A DNA stretch of 64,000 bases from Moorella sp. E308F (GTDB lineage Bacteria > Bacillota > DSM-521 > Neomoorellales > Neomoorellaceae): NCBI RefSeq assembly GCF_006538365.1, contig NZ_BJKN01000002.1:523119-587118 (forward strand), written 5' to 3'. Positions within the stretch are counted from its first letter, which is position 1. The number at the start of each line of letters is the position of its first letter. The position numbers and the translations under genes are program-made. Positions 23,915-32,814 of this stretch are shown one piece after another. The notes under the pieces were generated by a model. It saw only the letters and a list, made by a program, of their open reading frames with translations, searched no databases and was not told the origin of the DNA.

Positions 23915-24700
23915 TCAGCGCTGGGACGGCGGTTTCAGCTGGTGGTTGGGCGTAAAGTAATAGCGGTAGGCCAGCAGGGTGGCGGTAATGGTAGTCAGGG
24001 CCGTAGCGGCGGCAACCATATAAGTGACGACGACCTGGTACCTGACAGCTGCCGCCGGGCTGGCACCGGCAATGATCTGACCGCTCATCATTCCTGGCAA
24101 CTGGACAATACCCACCGTCATCATAGTGCTGATGGTCGGTAACATGGCCGCTCGCAGGGCCGAACGCAGGTAAGGCAGGACTGCCAGGTAGGCAGTCGCC
24201 CCCAGGGATAGGGCCGCCTCGATCTCCTCCCGGTGGGCATTGATCTCCCTTGTTAAACGGTTGATGGCCAGGGCGGCACCGATCATAGCGTTGCCCACAA
24301 TCATCCCGGCGATAGGGATAATATACTGGGGCTGATACCATGGTTTTACCTTTAAAACAATACCGATGACAATGGCCAGGGTTATAATCCCGCCCAGAGC
24401 TATGGCCAGGAGCATAATGAAAAATAAGCCGGGCCAGCGCTCCTGTTGCCGGCGGTAGGCGTTGGCGGCAGCCACCAGTAACATGATGCCTAAGGCCAGT
24501 ATCACCAGATACCAGCGGTTAAGGTTAAAGATCACCTGCAAAAGGTAACCGACGGCCGTGAGCTGGACAAAAGTCCTGAGGGTACCGATAAATAGATCCC
24601 CGTGGAGGTCCAGGCGCTGCCACAAGGAAACGGCCAGGGTAATTCCTACGAGGATCAGGGCTAGGAGGAGATCGCCGTAGCCGATATTGATATACTGCAT
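23915..24700 (-). CDS. ABC permease of the UPF0014/FetB family
   Basis: A 261-residue integral membrane protein with about seven hydrophobic segments. Family motifs: RTFVQLTAVGYLLQ near residue 45, PIAGMIVGNAM near 135, EEIEAALSLGATAYLAVLPYLRSALRAAM as a cytoplasmic coupling region (given here only as its span, about residues 160-188), and GIVQLPGMMSGQIIAGASP near 205. E. coli FetB of this family takes part in iron export, but substrates of most members are unknown. The start is 2 bp after the ATPase gene's stop. A SAM riboswitch heads the operon, pointing to a sulfur, methionine or SAM-related role here. The ATPase partner is frameshifted, so the transporter may be dead. Confidence 0.85.
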   Translation of the reverse strand: MQYINIGYGDLLLALILVGITLAVSLWQRLDLHGDLFIGTLRTFVQLTAVGYLLQVIFNLNRWYLVILALGIMLLVAAANAYRRQQERWPGLFFIMLLAIALGGIITLAIVIGIVLKVKPWYQPQYIIPIAGMIVGNAMIGAALAINRLTREINAHREEIEAALSLGATAYLAVLPYLRSALRAAMLPTISTMMTVGIVQLPGMMSGQIIAGASPAAAVRYQVVVTYMVAAATALTTITATLLAYRYYFTPNHQLKPPSQR

Positions 24701-24702
24701 CC

Positions 24703-25459
24703 TTATCCCTCCAACTGCCCGGACAGGAAAAGCCTGCTGCGGGGGTTTTGCGGGGCAGTAAAAAACTGCTGGGCCGGAGCTGCCTCGACTACTTCGCCGT
24801 GATGCAAAAAAAGGACTTCATCGGCAACCTGGCGAGCCTGGTCCAGGAGGTGGGTAACGAAGATGATGGTCAGTCCCAGGCGAGTTTTTAGGTCGACCAT
24901 CAGGTGCAAGATGTTGGCCGCCGCTGTGGGGTCGAGGGCCGACGTCGGCTCATCAAGGAGCAAAACCTCCGGTTCGTTGGCCAGGGTCCGGGCCAGGGAA
25001 ACCCGCTGCTGCTGGCCGATGGAAAGGCTGTCGGCCCGGCGGTTCAGGAATTCTGTTCCCAGGCCTACCATCTGGATTAATTCCTCGCTCCTGGTCCGGG
25101 ACAGCGAGATGCCCCGCAGGCGAGGACCGTAGCTGATGTTCTCCAGCACCGTGCCGGGAAAGAGGGTGGGTAGCTGCCAGACCATTCCCACCCGCCGGCG
25201 CAGGGTAAATATATTGAGGCTCTTTAAGTCCTGGCCATCAAGGGTAATACGGCCGGCAGCCGGATCCTCCAACCGGTTTAGAAGCTTGAGCAGGCTGGAT
25301 TTACCGGAACCGGAGGGCCCGAGAACGGCGGTGATTTTCCCTTTAAGACAAGGATGTAGTTATTCTGTTCAGGATAATGATAGTCGTTACGTCCCCGGCG
25401 GTATTACGGCCGGGACGCTTCAGGGTTACCTCACTTAGCTCAAATTTTGCTTCCCCCAT
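24703..25459 (-). pseudogene. ABC transporter ATPase (FetA-like), frameshifted
   Basis: The gene starts at ATG 25459 (RBS AGGGAG) with GEAKFELSEVTLKRPG and reads on to ILNRITTSLS. It then hits TAA near 25341. The continuation LKGKITAVLGPSGSGKSSLL (Walker A) is in another frame and carries on without interruption to the stop at 24703, with the signature SIGQQQRVSLARTL, Walker B VLLLDEPTSALDP and the H-loop IIFVTHLLDQA. Loss of two bases at TCTT (about 25346) explains the break. Either the gene is inactive or the assembly has an error; a TTG at 25272 could start only a product lacking Walker A. Partner: the UPF0014 permease immediately downstream. Confidence 0.8.
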
Positions 25460-25597
25460 ATATACTCCCTTCCCTGGGGACCGCTTCGTCCCGGGCAAAA
25501 GTTCTCCCCCACCAATTATAAATACAGTTCAGGAGATCTTCCACTCCGGGGTAAAATAAAAACCCCTTCCCGGATTTAAGAAGAGGTTGGACAAGGG

Positions 25598-25708
25598 TCA
25601 ATTTATCTTCCAGGAGGTTTCCTGAGGCACCTGGCACCTTCCGGTTAAATGCCGAGGTTGCCGGGTTTCTTTGTGGCCCTCCCTCCACCTCTCGCGATAA
25701 GCCGTGGG
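25598..25708 (-). ncRNA. SAM-I riboswitch (S-box)
   Basis: The minus strand carries the S-box core: CTTATCGCGAGAGGTGGAGG, then GGGCC, then GAAACCCGGCAACCT, then AAGGTGCCA, and a closing GATAA that pairs with the opening TTATC (P1). These are the conserved P1-P3 elements of the SAM-I class. It lies about 140 bp before the start of the frameshifted ABC ATPase gene and reads toward it. A GGGG-TTTTTATTTTA-CCCC stem follows (about 25548-25567) and may be part of the expression platform. In Firmicutes such riboswitches switch off methionine and sulfur genes when SAM is plentiful. Confidence 0.85.
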
Positions 25709-25961
25709 ACGATTTGCGGTTTTGCTAATGAATTAATACCATTACCTGGTTGCAGTGTCAAGATACCTTCGGGGGAACTATCCCTCCATCTCACATTGGA
25801 TGGGCTGAGAAAACTTTAACCTGCCCGCCTTAAGCTGCAAAACTATTCAAGGGTGCGGAATATAGGCAGCGACTTAAATTACCGGCTGGGAGCTTTTTAT
25901 CCGAAGGCGGGAAAAACAAAACAGCCGTAGGCTCAGATCGTGAAGGGCCTAACCCCTCTAT
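25709..25961. other. Gene-free gap between bioA and the SAM riboswitch
   Basis: No gene recognised. On the minus strand, TTGACA near 25760 and TTGCTA or similar AT-rich steps could form the promoter for the riboswitch transcript, but the -10 is unclear. Confidence 0.4.
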
Positions 25962-27329
25962 TTACCTGCCCGTTACTGTGGCGATAGATTCATAGGTGAT
26001 TTCTAAAACCCGGTTAAGCTCCGCGTCAGACATCGACAGCACGGGCATGAGGACAATTACATTATCCAGTGGGCGTATAACGAGCCCTCTTCGCCGGGCC
26101 TCCATAATAACCCGGTGACCTATCTGCTCCTTCATAGCATAAGGCTCCCTGGTCTCTTTATCCACCACCAGTTCAATGCCTACCATCATCCCGCGCTGGC
26201 GGATATCTCCCACGTGGGGTAAATCCAAAAAGTTCTGCAGGCCCCGGCGCAATAGCTCTATTTTGGACTGCAGCGAGGCCAGCAGGCCTGTTTTTTCAAA
26301 GAGTTCAATACTGGCCAGGGCCGCTGCACAGGCTAGGGGATTGCCTGTGTAGGTGTGCCCGTGGTAAAAGGTCTTGCATTCCTCCGGCGCCCCCAAAAAG
26401 GCCTCGTAGATCTCGTCGCTGGCCAGGGTGGCGGCCAGAGGAAGGTATCCCCCAGTTATTCCCTTGGCCAGACACATTAAGTCGGGGGTGACGTCTTCGT
26501 GTTCGCAGGCGAAGAGACGGCCCGTGCGGCCAAACCCCACTGCTACCTCGTCGGCAATAAGCAGGACGTTGTATTTTGAACATAAGTCCCGTACCCGGCG
26601 AAGGAAACCGTTTGGAGCGGTGATCATGCCCGCCGCCCCCTGGACAAGGGGCTCGATGATGAGGGCAGCAACCTCCTCACAGTGCTTTTCCAGCAACCCC
26701 TCTAGCTGGTTGAGGCAGGCCATTTTACAGCTTTCTTCTTCCAGGCCCAGCGGGCATCGGTAACAATATGGTGCCGGGGCGTGCAAGCATTCAAAAAGTA
26801 AGGGCTTGAAAATACTGTGGAAAAGAGGTATGCCCCCTACACTTACTGAGCCGACAGTGTCGCCGTGGTAGGCGTTAACTAGCGAGATGAACCTGGTTTT
26901 TTTATGATAGCGCCCACCCTCTTTTTGTTGCCAGTATTGAAAGGCCATTTTGAGGGCAATTTCCACTGCTGTGGCCCCGCTGTCAGAGTAAAAGACTTTG
27001 TTTAACCCCGGTGGAGTAATTTCCACCAATTTCCTGGCCAGCAATATGGAAGGTACATTGGCAAGTCCCAGAAGGGTGGAATGGGCAATACGATCCAGTT
27101 GCTCCTTGATGGCCTGGTTTAACACCGGGTGGCAGTGGCCGTGGACGGTAACCCAAAGGGAGGATATACCGTCCAAATAGCGGTTTCCCTCAACATCGAT
27201 CAGGTAGCTACCTTCCCCCCGCATGATGATCAGGGGCTTTTCCTCAAGGTATTGCTGCATTGGGGTAAAAGGATGCCAGACATACTGCTTATCCCATTGT
27301 TCGAGGAGTGAGGGATCGTAGCTGCTCAA
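25962..27329 (-). CDS. bioA: Adenosylmethionine-8-amino-7-oxononanoate aminotransferase
   Basis: A class III PLP aminotransferase of about 455 residues. Motifs: [14 protein letters not shown] at the N-terminus (typical BioA), [20 protein letters not shown] for the phosphate cup, [20 protein letters not shown] with the PLP-binding Asp, and [15 protein letters not shown] with the catalytic Lys. It transfers the amino group of SAM (or Lys in BioK types) to 8-amino-7-oxononanoate (KAPA), giving diaminopelargonate (DAPA). The start is set at the TTG at 27329 with GGAGGT 7 nt upstream; an in-frame upstream TTG overlaps that RBS. It is the last gene of the biotin operon, 27 bp after bioD. Confidence 0.93.
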   Translation of the reverse strand: MSSYDPSLLEQWDKQYVWHPFTPMQQYLEEKPLIIMRGEGSYLIDVEGNRYLDGISSLWVTVHGHCHPVLNQAIKEQLDRIAHSTLLGLANVPSILLARKLVEITPPGLNKVFYSDSGATAVEIALKMAFQYWQQKEGGRYHKKTRFISLVNAYHGDTVGSVSVGGIPLFHSIFKPLLFECLHAPAPYCYRCPLGLEEESCKMACLNQLEGLLEKHCEEVAALIIEPLVQGAAGMITAPNGFLRRVRDLCSKYNVLLIADEVAVGFGRTGRLFACEHEDVTPDLMCLAKGITGGYLPLAATLASDEIYEAFLGAPEECKTFYHGHTYTGNPLACAAALASIELFEKTGLLASLQSKIELLRRGLQNFLDLPHVGDIRQRGMMVGIELVVDKETREPYAMKEQIGHRVIMEARRRGLVIRPLDNVIVLMPVLSMSDAELNRVLEITYESIATVTGR

Positions 27330-27355
27330 CAGGAGCACCTCCAAATCTTTTATGT

Positions 27356-28093
27356 TTAAGGTTTAAGCCAGGGAACCAGTTGACGCCAGGAAAGGGACTC
27401 CTCCACAGCTGCCAAAAGTCCCTCCGCAACCCCGCCTTCCACGCTTATCCCAGTGAGGTGGGGCAAAATACCCAGCACCGGCACGCCGGTCATCCGGGCT
27501 ACAACTTCGGGATTGTCCCTTTCAGCGGGACCTAATTCTTGCTGCTTTAAGCCATTAAAAACTATCCCTGCTATTTCTAGTCCGAGGCTTTTGGCGTAAG
27601 CCAACGTGAGCACCGTGTGATTGATGGTACCTAAACCTATTCTAGCCACCACAATTAGGGGCAAGGAAAGTTCGCGGGCCAGGTCGGCCATGGTAAAGTC
27701 AGGGCCAGAGAGGGGCACACACAGACCCCCGGCCCCCTCAATGAGAGTCAACTGGTGGCGCAGAAGAGCCCGCCGGCAAAAATCTATTACTTTTGGGGGC
27801 TCTATCTTTTCCCCGCAAAGCTTGGCCGCCAGGTGAGGTGATAACGCCGGAGTAAAGCGATAAAGGTTTAACTGGTAAAGGGGCTGGGAAAGGCCGGCTG
27901 CCACCCGGTAAAAATAAGCATCTTCAGGAACTAGTTCCCCATTTCTAGCAAGCGCCCCGGTTTGCACCGGTTTGATGGCCACGGCCTCAATACCATGCCG
28001 GCGGAGAACGCCCGCCAGACCGGCGGTTACTATCGTTTTTCCCACGCCGGTATCCGTTCCGGTTATAAAGTAACCTTTTCTGGCATACTCCAT
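27356..28093 (-). CDS. bioD: Dethiobiotin synthetase
   Basis: A 245-residue P-loop enzyme. FITGTDTGVGKTIVTAGL is the BioD P-loop, VAIKPVQTG binds the carbamate or nucleotide, and LIEGAGGLCVPL is the third conserved motif with its acidic residue. It makes dethiobiotin from DAPA, CO2 and ATP. The RBS (GGAGGAG) and start lie inside the end of bioW (31-bp overlap), so the two are translationally coupled. Confidence 0.94.
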   Translation of the reverse strand: MEYARKGYFITGTDTGVGKTIVTAGLAGVLRRHGIEAVAIKPVQTGALARNGELVPEDAYFYRVAAGLSQPLYQLNLYRFTPALSPHLAAKLCGEKIEPPKVIDFCRRALLRHQLTLIEGAGGLCVPLSGPDFTMADLARELSLPLIVVARIGLGTINHTVLTLAYAKSLGLEIAGIVFNGLKQQELGPAERDNPEVVARMTGVPVLGILPHLTGISVEGGVAEGLLAAVEESLSWRQLVPWLKP

Positions 28094-28983
28094 TGGCTAT
28101 TCTCCTCCAGTATTGAGGTAAGGTCTGTTACTCCATTTATAGTGCTGATGTGCGTTATCAAAACGGGTTCCTCCTGCAGCCTGGTGAGGTACTCTGCAAA
28201 ATTTATATCCTGGATACGGACAAAGAACACCCGACCTCCTTTAAAGGAAGGGTGCTTCAAATAAGGTATGCGTACATAGCCCAGGGACCGGGAGGAAACA
28301 TAACCAGTGGTATAATGGGGGTCGTCCGAACAACATATTTCGGCCAGGGTTCCGGCCCAGATCACCTTGGAGGCCAGGGCCAGGGCTTCCTTAATCCGGA
28401 AATGGTTTAAACCCAACTGTTCCAAGAGGCGCGATAACTCTTTAGCCGCCCGGAGAGTATAATCCATGCGGGAGACGCGCACTCCCCGCCACGAGTCGGG
28501 CTCCAGCCGCCTGCAGCTGTGGGCATCCATGATCACCGCCCCTCGCATGTTGCCACCGCCAGGCGCAGGACCCCGGGCGAGGAGACTTATGGCTTCGTCC
28601 ACAGCCTGCTCCCATACCCCGCTGGCCAAAAGAAGCTGGCGGGCGCAGGAGAGCGCCTGCTCATTATTGCCAGCTTTTACCGTGACCAGCGGCAGGGCGG
28701 TAATCCCCTTTATTTTAGAAGCCTGCAAACGCTCGATGCTGATATTGATAAAATCAGGTTTGCCGAGGGCATGGTTTCTGGCCCGGCAAAGCATTTGCCG
28801 GACGGCAGCAGCCACCTGCTGCGAGGAGACTATCCTTTCCGCCCCCGATATGTGCCGGCCCTCCTTATCGTGGGGAGCCCCCTGGGCAGCCCTCATCCGG
28901 ACGCTATATACCTCTTCCTGCAGAAGCAATCCCTCCCTCAATTTGCGTCTTAGTTTTAGCTGTGATTTTCCCATCATCCCCAT
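28063..28983 (-). CDS. bioW: 6-carboxyhexanoate-CoA ligase (pimeloyl-CoA synthetase)
   Basis: A 306-residue protein of the BioW family. Visible conserved stretches: YSVRMRAAQGAPHDKEGRHISGAER (about residues 26-50, including the RAA-x(6)-HISGAE-like ligand region), INISIERLQ, and VRVSRMDYT, with the GGGNMRGAV loop between them. It activates pimelate with ATP and CoA to pimeloyl-CoA, the entry to biotin in organisms that lack BioC/BioH. No bioC or bioH lies near. It sits between bioF and bioD and overlaps bioD. The length is a little over the common 250-260 because of the N-terminal extension; an alternative start a few codons later is possible since no strong RBS is seen. Confidence 0.88.
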   Translation of the reverse strand: MGMMGKSQLKLRRKLREGLLLQEEVYSVRMRAAQGAPHDKEGRHISGAERIVSSQQVAAAVRQMLCRARNHALGKPDFINISIERLQASKIKGITALPLVTVKAGNNEQALSCARQLLLASGVWEQAVDEAISLLARGPAPGGGNMRGAVIMDAHSCRRLEPDSWRGVRVSRMDYTLRAAKELSRLLEQLGLNHFRIKEALALASKVIWAGTLAEICCSDDPHYTTGYVSSRSLGYVRIPYLKHPSFKGGRVFFVRIQDINFAEYLTRLQEEPVLITHISTINGVTDLTSILEENSQWSMPEKVTL

Positions 28984-28989
28984 GCATTT

Positions 28990-30165
28990 TTAAATGAGTC
29001 CCAACATTTTTCCCGCCGACAGAAATGCTTCTAGTGCCCTTTGCAGTTCTTCCGGTTTATGGGTGGCCATGACGGTAATCCTTAAACGGCTGGTGCCTTC
29101 CGGCACCGTAGGCGGACGAATGGCCGGCACAAACACGCCCTTTTTCGCCAGGGCTGCCGCAAGGACCATAGCGTGGTGGGCATCCCCTACCATCAGGGGA
29201 ATAATGGCTGATGCCGTGGGCAAAACCCTGAAGCCCATTTCTTTCAAGCCTCTGTAAAGCCGCTGGACGTTGGCGTGAAGCTGGTCGAGAAGGTGGGGTT
29301 CTTCTTCCAGGACTTCCAGGGCCGCCATGGCCGCAGCAACTACTGGCGGGGAAGGGGCGGTGGAAAAGATAAAGCTACGGGCGCGGTTACGCAGGTAATC
29401 AACTAAAATGGCATTACCGGCTACATAGCCGCCCTCACTGCCGAGGGCTTTGCTTAAAGTGCCCATTTGGATGATGCCCCGGCCTTCCAGGCCGAAATGT
29501 TCCACCGTTCCTGCCCCCTTTTTGCCCAAAACCCCGGTGGCATGGGCGTCATCTACCATGAGCAGGGCCTGGAACTCTTCGGCCAACTGCAGCAATTGGG
29601 GCAGGGGAGCTATATCTCCGTCCATACTAAAAACTCCGTCGGTAACGATAAGGCACCGGCGGTGTGATTTGCGTTCGGCCAAGAGAATATCCCTTAAATG
29701 GGCTGTGTCCCTATGGTGGAAAACTTTAACCGTGGCCCGGCTCAAGCGGCAACCGTCGATTATGCTGGCATGGTTTAACTCGTCGCTGAGCACCAGGTCC
29801 CCCCGACCCACCAGGGCCGAAATAACCCCCAGGTTGGCCAGGAAACCGGAACTAAAGACAATGGCATCTTCCGTACCCTTGAACCTGGCAATGCGCTCCT
29901 CCAACTGGCGGTGCAAAACAAAATTACCAGAGGTCAGGCGGGAACCTCCGCTTCCCGTCCCCCACCTTTCCACCGCTTCTACGGCCGTAGCCTTGACACG
30001 GGGATGTTGGGCCAGGCCCAGGTAATTGTTGGAGGAAAAGAGCAGTACATCATGTCCGTTTATGATCGTTCCTGGTCGAGGGGGCTTCTCCAGTGGCCCG
30101 GGTAACCGGCGATAAAGGTGGATCGCCTTTAACAGCTCCAGTTCTTTAGCTAGAAAATCAACCAA
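28990..30165 (-). CDS. bioF: 8-amino-7-oxononanoate synthase
   Basis: A PLP-dependent alpha-oxoamine synthase of about 391 residues. Motifs: LYRRLPGPLEKPP at the N-terminus, LLFSSNNYLGLAQHPRVK, GTGSGGSRLTSGN, LMVDDAHATGVLG with the PLP-contacting Asp and His, and MGTLSKALGSEGGYVAG with the catalytic Lys. It condenses pimeloyl-CoA with alanine to KAPA. The TTG at 30165 has GAGGG 6 nt upstream; the in-frame GTG at 30195 lacks an RBS and lies against the BirA-like operator. The operator between bioB and bioF suggests a second, separately controlled transcript. Confidence 0.93.
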   Translation of the reverse strand: MVDFLAKELELLKAIHLYRRLPGPLEKPPRPGTIINGHDVLLFSSNNYLGLAQHPRVKATAVEAVERWGTGSGGSRLTSGNFVLHRQLEERIARFKGTEDAIVFSSGFLANLGVISALVGRGDLVLSDELNHASIIDGCRLSRATVKVFHHRDTAHLRDILLAERKSHRRCLIVTDGVFSMDGDIAPLPQLLQLAEEFQALLMVDDAHATGVLGKKGAGTVEHFGLEGRGIIQMGTLSKALGSEGGYVAGNAILVDYLRNRARSFIFSTAPSPPVVAAAMAALEVLEEEPHLLDQLHANVQRLYRGLKEMGFRVLPTASAIIPLMVGDAHHAMVLAAALAKKGVFVPAIRPPTVPEGTSRLRITVMATHKPEELQRALEAFLSAGKMLGLI

Positions 30166-30196
30166 ATCTATCCCTCGCCTGGCAGGTTTATTCACT

Positions 30197-30231
30197 ATTG
30201 TAAACTGCTATTCATTATCAATGTTGACATT
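30197..30231 (-). promoter_or_regulatory. BirA-type operator before bioF
   Basis: Half-sites ATGTCAAC and GTTTACAAT on the minus strand are separated by 17 bp, close to the BirA operator pattern TTGTAAAC-N(15-17)-GTTTACAA. It lies directly upstream of bioF. Confidence 0.6.
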
Positions 30232-30316
30232 TCCTGCATAGGAAAAGCCGCAAACAGCGCCTATCCTGGGCATACCCGCGGCATTCAATTATAGCTCCTA
30301 CCTATATTTCGGTATA

Positions 30317-31303
30317 TCAGTATTCTAATTGCAGATCCTCCAGCATTTGTAAGTCCTTATTAGCACCTTGGCCCGGCGTCGTCAGGTAGTTTCCTATAAG
30401 CATCCCGTTTAACCCGGCGATAAACCCCAACGGCTGCAGGCTCCTCAGGTTAACCTCCCTACCACCTGCATATCTTATGTTCTTGTCCGGTAAAATGAAC
30501 CTTATTATTGCGAAGGTCTTAATTATTTCCATTGCTGATAAAGGTTTTGCGCCTTCTAGCCTTGTACCTTTAATTGGATTTAATACATTTACAGGTACTG
30601 CGTCCACATCCAATTCTTTTAACAAAAACGTATGCTCGATCCGCTGTTCCATGCTCTCGCCCATGCCGATTATCATGCCGGAACAGACTTCCATTCCCGC
30701 TTCTTTAGCATATCTGATGGTCTCAATCCTCTCGTCATACGTATGGGTTGTAACTATATTATGGAAAAAACTCCTCGCCGTTTCTAAGTTGTGGTTATAG
30801 CGCACCACCCCTGCTGCCGCTAACTTTTTTGCCGCCTTCCTTGTAAGGGTGCCAAGGCATGCGCACAGTTTAAGATTGGTCTTCTCTTTCATTTTTGTAA
30901 ATGCTCTTATGATTGCCTCGAACTCTTCTTCATCGCCGTTATACCCCAAACCGCTGGTAGCTATATCACAGTGTTTAGCTCCGTTCTTTTCCTTTTGAAT
31001 GGCCTGTTCTACAATCTCGTCTTCGCTCATTAAAGGGTAACGACTTATATCGGTGTTATGATGGGCCGACTGCGAGCAAAATGCGCAGTCTTCAGGGCAA
31101 TTGCCCGATTTAGCGTTGATCACGGAACACAGGTCTACCTTATTGCCGGCAAATTTCTCCCTTATCTCACTGGCAAATCCGCACAGCAAAAATATATCGC
31201 TGCCCCTGGCCTTACCCAGCAGGACGGCTTCTTCATATGTAATATCCCCACCTGCCAGTATCCTGTCACCGATCCTTATTATGTCGGAATAGTATTGTCC
31301 CAT
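30317..31303 (-). CDS. bioB: Biotin synthase
   Basis: A 328-residue radical SAM enzyme. The cluster motif is CPEDCAFCSQSAHH (C-x3-C-x2-C), preceded by NAKSGN. YNHNLETARSFF and GMIIGMGES are conserved in BioB. The auxiliary [2Fe-2S] ligands are supplied by later cysteines and by the Arg in IRYAGGREVNL. It inserts sulfur into dethiobiotin to give biotin. It is the first biotin gene and has its own promoter with a BirA-like operator. Codon use is more AT-rich than in the rest of the operon, so bioB may have a separate origin. Confidence 0.95.
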   Translation of the reverse strand: MGQYYSDIIRIGDRILAGGDITYEEAVLLGKARGSDIFLLCGFASEIREKFAGNKVDLCSVINAKSGNCPEDCAFCSQSAHHNTDISRYPLMSEDEIVEQAIQKEKNGAKHCDIATSGLGYNGDEEEFEAIIRAFTKMKEKTNLKLCACLGTLTRKAAKKLAAAGVVRYNHNLETARSFFHNIVTTHTYDERIETIRYAKEAGMEVCSGMIIGMGESMEQRIEHTFLLKELDVDAVPVNVLNPIKGTRLEGAKPLSAMEIIKTFAIIRFILPDKNIRYAGGREVNLRSLQPLGFIAGLNGMLIGNYLTTPGQGANKDLQMLEDLQLEY

Positions 31304-31329
31304 ATAAACCCCTCCTGTATTTTCTCTTG

Positions 31330-31358
31330 ATCATATAAGACCTTTTGATAATTGTCAA
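31330..31358 (-). promoter_or_regulatory. Promoter of bioB
   Basis: TTGACA and TATGAT on the minus strand with a 17-bp spacer, a near-consensus sigma-A promoter. The -35 lies within the BirA-like operator. Confidence 0.75.
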
Positions 31359-31383
31359 CTTAAAATGATGATTTGGTTTACAA
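31352..31383 (-). promoter_or_regulatory. BirA-type operator before bioB
   Basis: TTGTAAAC and GTTGACAA half-sites with 16 bp between them on the minus strand. One half contains the -35 box, so bound biotin-BirA would block RNA polymerase. Confidence 0.7.
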
Positions 31384-31510
31384 ATGGCCGCTCTCGTTCC
31401 AGCCGGCTTTTAATCGGCTGAGGCCGGCAATGATCTTCAGGCAGGTGGACTTACCGTCGCCGTTGGGTCCGGAGAGACCGGTGAGCTTGTAGGTGGGGTA
31501 AATTCATTCA
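31381..31510 (-). pseudogene. Fragment of an ABC transporter ATPase (Walker A region)
   Basis: The minus frame encodes YKLTGLSGPNGDGKSTCLKI followed by IAGLSRL and then a stop. This is the Walker A region of an ABC ATPase without start, signature or Walker B. It lies in the gap between the biotin operon and a methyltransferase gene and reads as a gene relic. The stretch 31304-31650 otherwise holds the bioB promoter and a terminator. Confidence 0.6.
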
Positions 31511-31582
31511 GGTCCCGGGTGAAGCCGAAGGTTCCCAACCCAGATCGGGAAAGGTGTCAAGGTTAAATAACTCCGAAAAGGC

Positions 31583-31625
31583 AAAAAAATACCCCCTCCG
31601 TGGAAGTATTCTAGAAGGGGTAATA
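31583..31625 (-). terminator. Terminator after the methyltransferase gene
   Basis: TACCCC/GGGGTA stem around a partly paired loop, followed by TATTTTTTTG on the minus strand, 26 bp after the methyltransferase stop. Confidence 0.6.
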
Positions 31626-31650
31626 CTTTGATGATCACTGCCCGGCATCT

Positions 31651-32343
31651 TTAGGCTTTATAACTCACCGCTACAATAAACCCGCCATCGGTGCGGCCTT
31701 CTTTAGCGGCGGCAGCTTCGATGGCCAGGGCCTCTTCTACTTTTGTGCCATCAAAGTCGGGACCGAAGAAGAGAACGGCTTTACCCTTAACGTTTTTACC
31801 GGGCATGGCAGCCAGGAGTTCGGGCAGGGTATAAAATTTTGCATACCGGAAGAGGCTGTCTGGCTCCCGGGCGGCCCGGGCCTCATAATGGCGGCTCCAG
31901 AGACTGTTGCCGCCGATGAGGCCGATGACCATCCTTCCCCCTGGCTTTAGCACGCGGTAACCCTCCGCCAGGGCGGCCTTTAAATCCGGCGCAAATTCCA
32001 GGGCCGTAACCGAAACTATCTTATCAAAGGTGTTATCGGCAAAGGGTAACTTCATGGCGTCGGCATGGAGAAATTCGATTTCCAGCCCTGCTGTAGCGGC
32101 CTTGCGACGCGCCGTGGCCAGCATGGGCTCGGAAATGTCTATGCCGGTCACCTTTACCCCCAACCGGGCCAGTTCTAAGGAAAAATTGCCGGTACCACAG
32201 CCGACATCGAGAATATGTTCACCAGCCCGGGGTTCTAAATAAGCATATACAGGCTCTTTTTCTATGCGGTCCACCAGGGCCCCCAGGGGACGGTTGTACC
32301 AATCGTCATAATCGCTGGCTTTATGATCAAAAATTTCAGCCAT
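31651..32343 (-). CDS. Class I SAM-dependent methyltransferase
   Basis: A 230-residue methyltransferase of the Methyltransf_11/UbiE-like type. Motif I is LDVGCGTGNFSLELARLG, with the acidic end of strand 2 in VTGIDISEPML; the motif II region is FLHADAMKLPFADNTFDKIV and motif III is RVLKPGGRMVIGLIG. The N-terminus (FDHKASDYDDWYNRPLG) is like that of UbiE or arsenite/quinone methyltransferases, but no substrate is evident. It is a single-gene transcript with its own terminator. Confidence 0.85.
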   Translation of the reverse strand: MAEIFDHKASDYDDWYNRPLGALVDRIEKEPVYAYLEPRAGEHILDVGCGTGNFSLELARLGVKVTGIDISEPMLATARRKAATAGLEIEFLHADAMKLPFADNTFDKIVSVTALEFAPDLKAALAEGYRVLKPGGRMVIGLIGGNSLWSRHYEARAAREPDSLFRYAKFYTLPELLAAMPGKNVKGKAVLFFGPDFDGTKVEEALAIEAAAAKEGRTDGGFIVAVSYKA

Positions 32344-32447
32344 CGCCAGGCTCTCCTTTCCTAACTTAATTTATGGTATACCATATTCGCCATTAATGGC
32401 TATTTTCCTTTTTGTATTTAGTTTTTCTTTACCTGAACATCCACAAG

Positions 32448-32472
32448 AAAAGGACCCTTGCGGGTCCTTTTC
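32448..32472 (-). terminator. Terminator after the small hypothetical gene
   Basis: AAAAGGACCC-TTG-CGGGTCCTTTT, perfect stem with a T-tract in both directions, so it may end transcripts from either side. Confidence 0.75.
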
Positions 32473-32481
32473 CAAGCAACT

Positions 32482-32814
32482 TTAAGCCAGCTCCTGATTG
32501 ACAATAACCTGGTCTGCATCCAGCTGGACTTGATACTGACCTTTGTGAAATCCTCGCTCCACCAGCCACTGGGTCAGATGTTTGCCTCCTATTTCCCCGA
32601 TTTTACCTTGGGCTGCGAGCCTTAATTTTAAATTAGACGGGTCATCGCTCTTCTTTAAGATTAACTTCTTACCATCAACGCCAATCATAATGTATTGACT
32701 ACCACGTAAATGCTGGAAGGCAGCACCGCGGAGCCGGATACCGTTACTGGAAACGCTTAAATCACCTCTAGCGTTACGATTAAATCGACGGGCACGATAA
32801 ATTTCCACTAACAT
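32482..32814 (-). CDS. Small hypothetical protein
   Basis: A 110-residue protein; the start is at the ATG with GAGGAGGG upstream. I do not recognise the family. It is basic and beta-rich (RARRFNRNARGDLSVSSNGI, then SQYIMIGVDGKKLILKKSDD). The C-terminal half reads GGKHLTQWLVERGFHKGQYQ and could form a small nucleic-acid-binding or AbrB-like domain, but no firm match is seen. It is transcribed alone and ended by a strong terminator. Confidence 0.65.
   Translation of the reverse strand: MLVEIYRARRFNRNARGDLSVSSNGIRLRGAAFQHLRGSQYIMIGVDGKKLILKKSDDPSNLKLRLAAQGKIGEIGGKHLTQWLVERGFHKGQYQVQLDADQVIVNQELA

Noticed and set aside
25440-25688. 82-codon minus-strand frame upstream of the ABC ATPase
   Set aside because: It overlaps the SAM riboswitch core and the ATPase start, and has no homology that I recognise.
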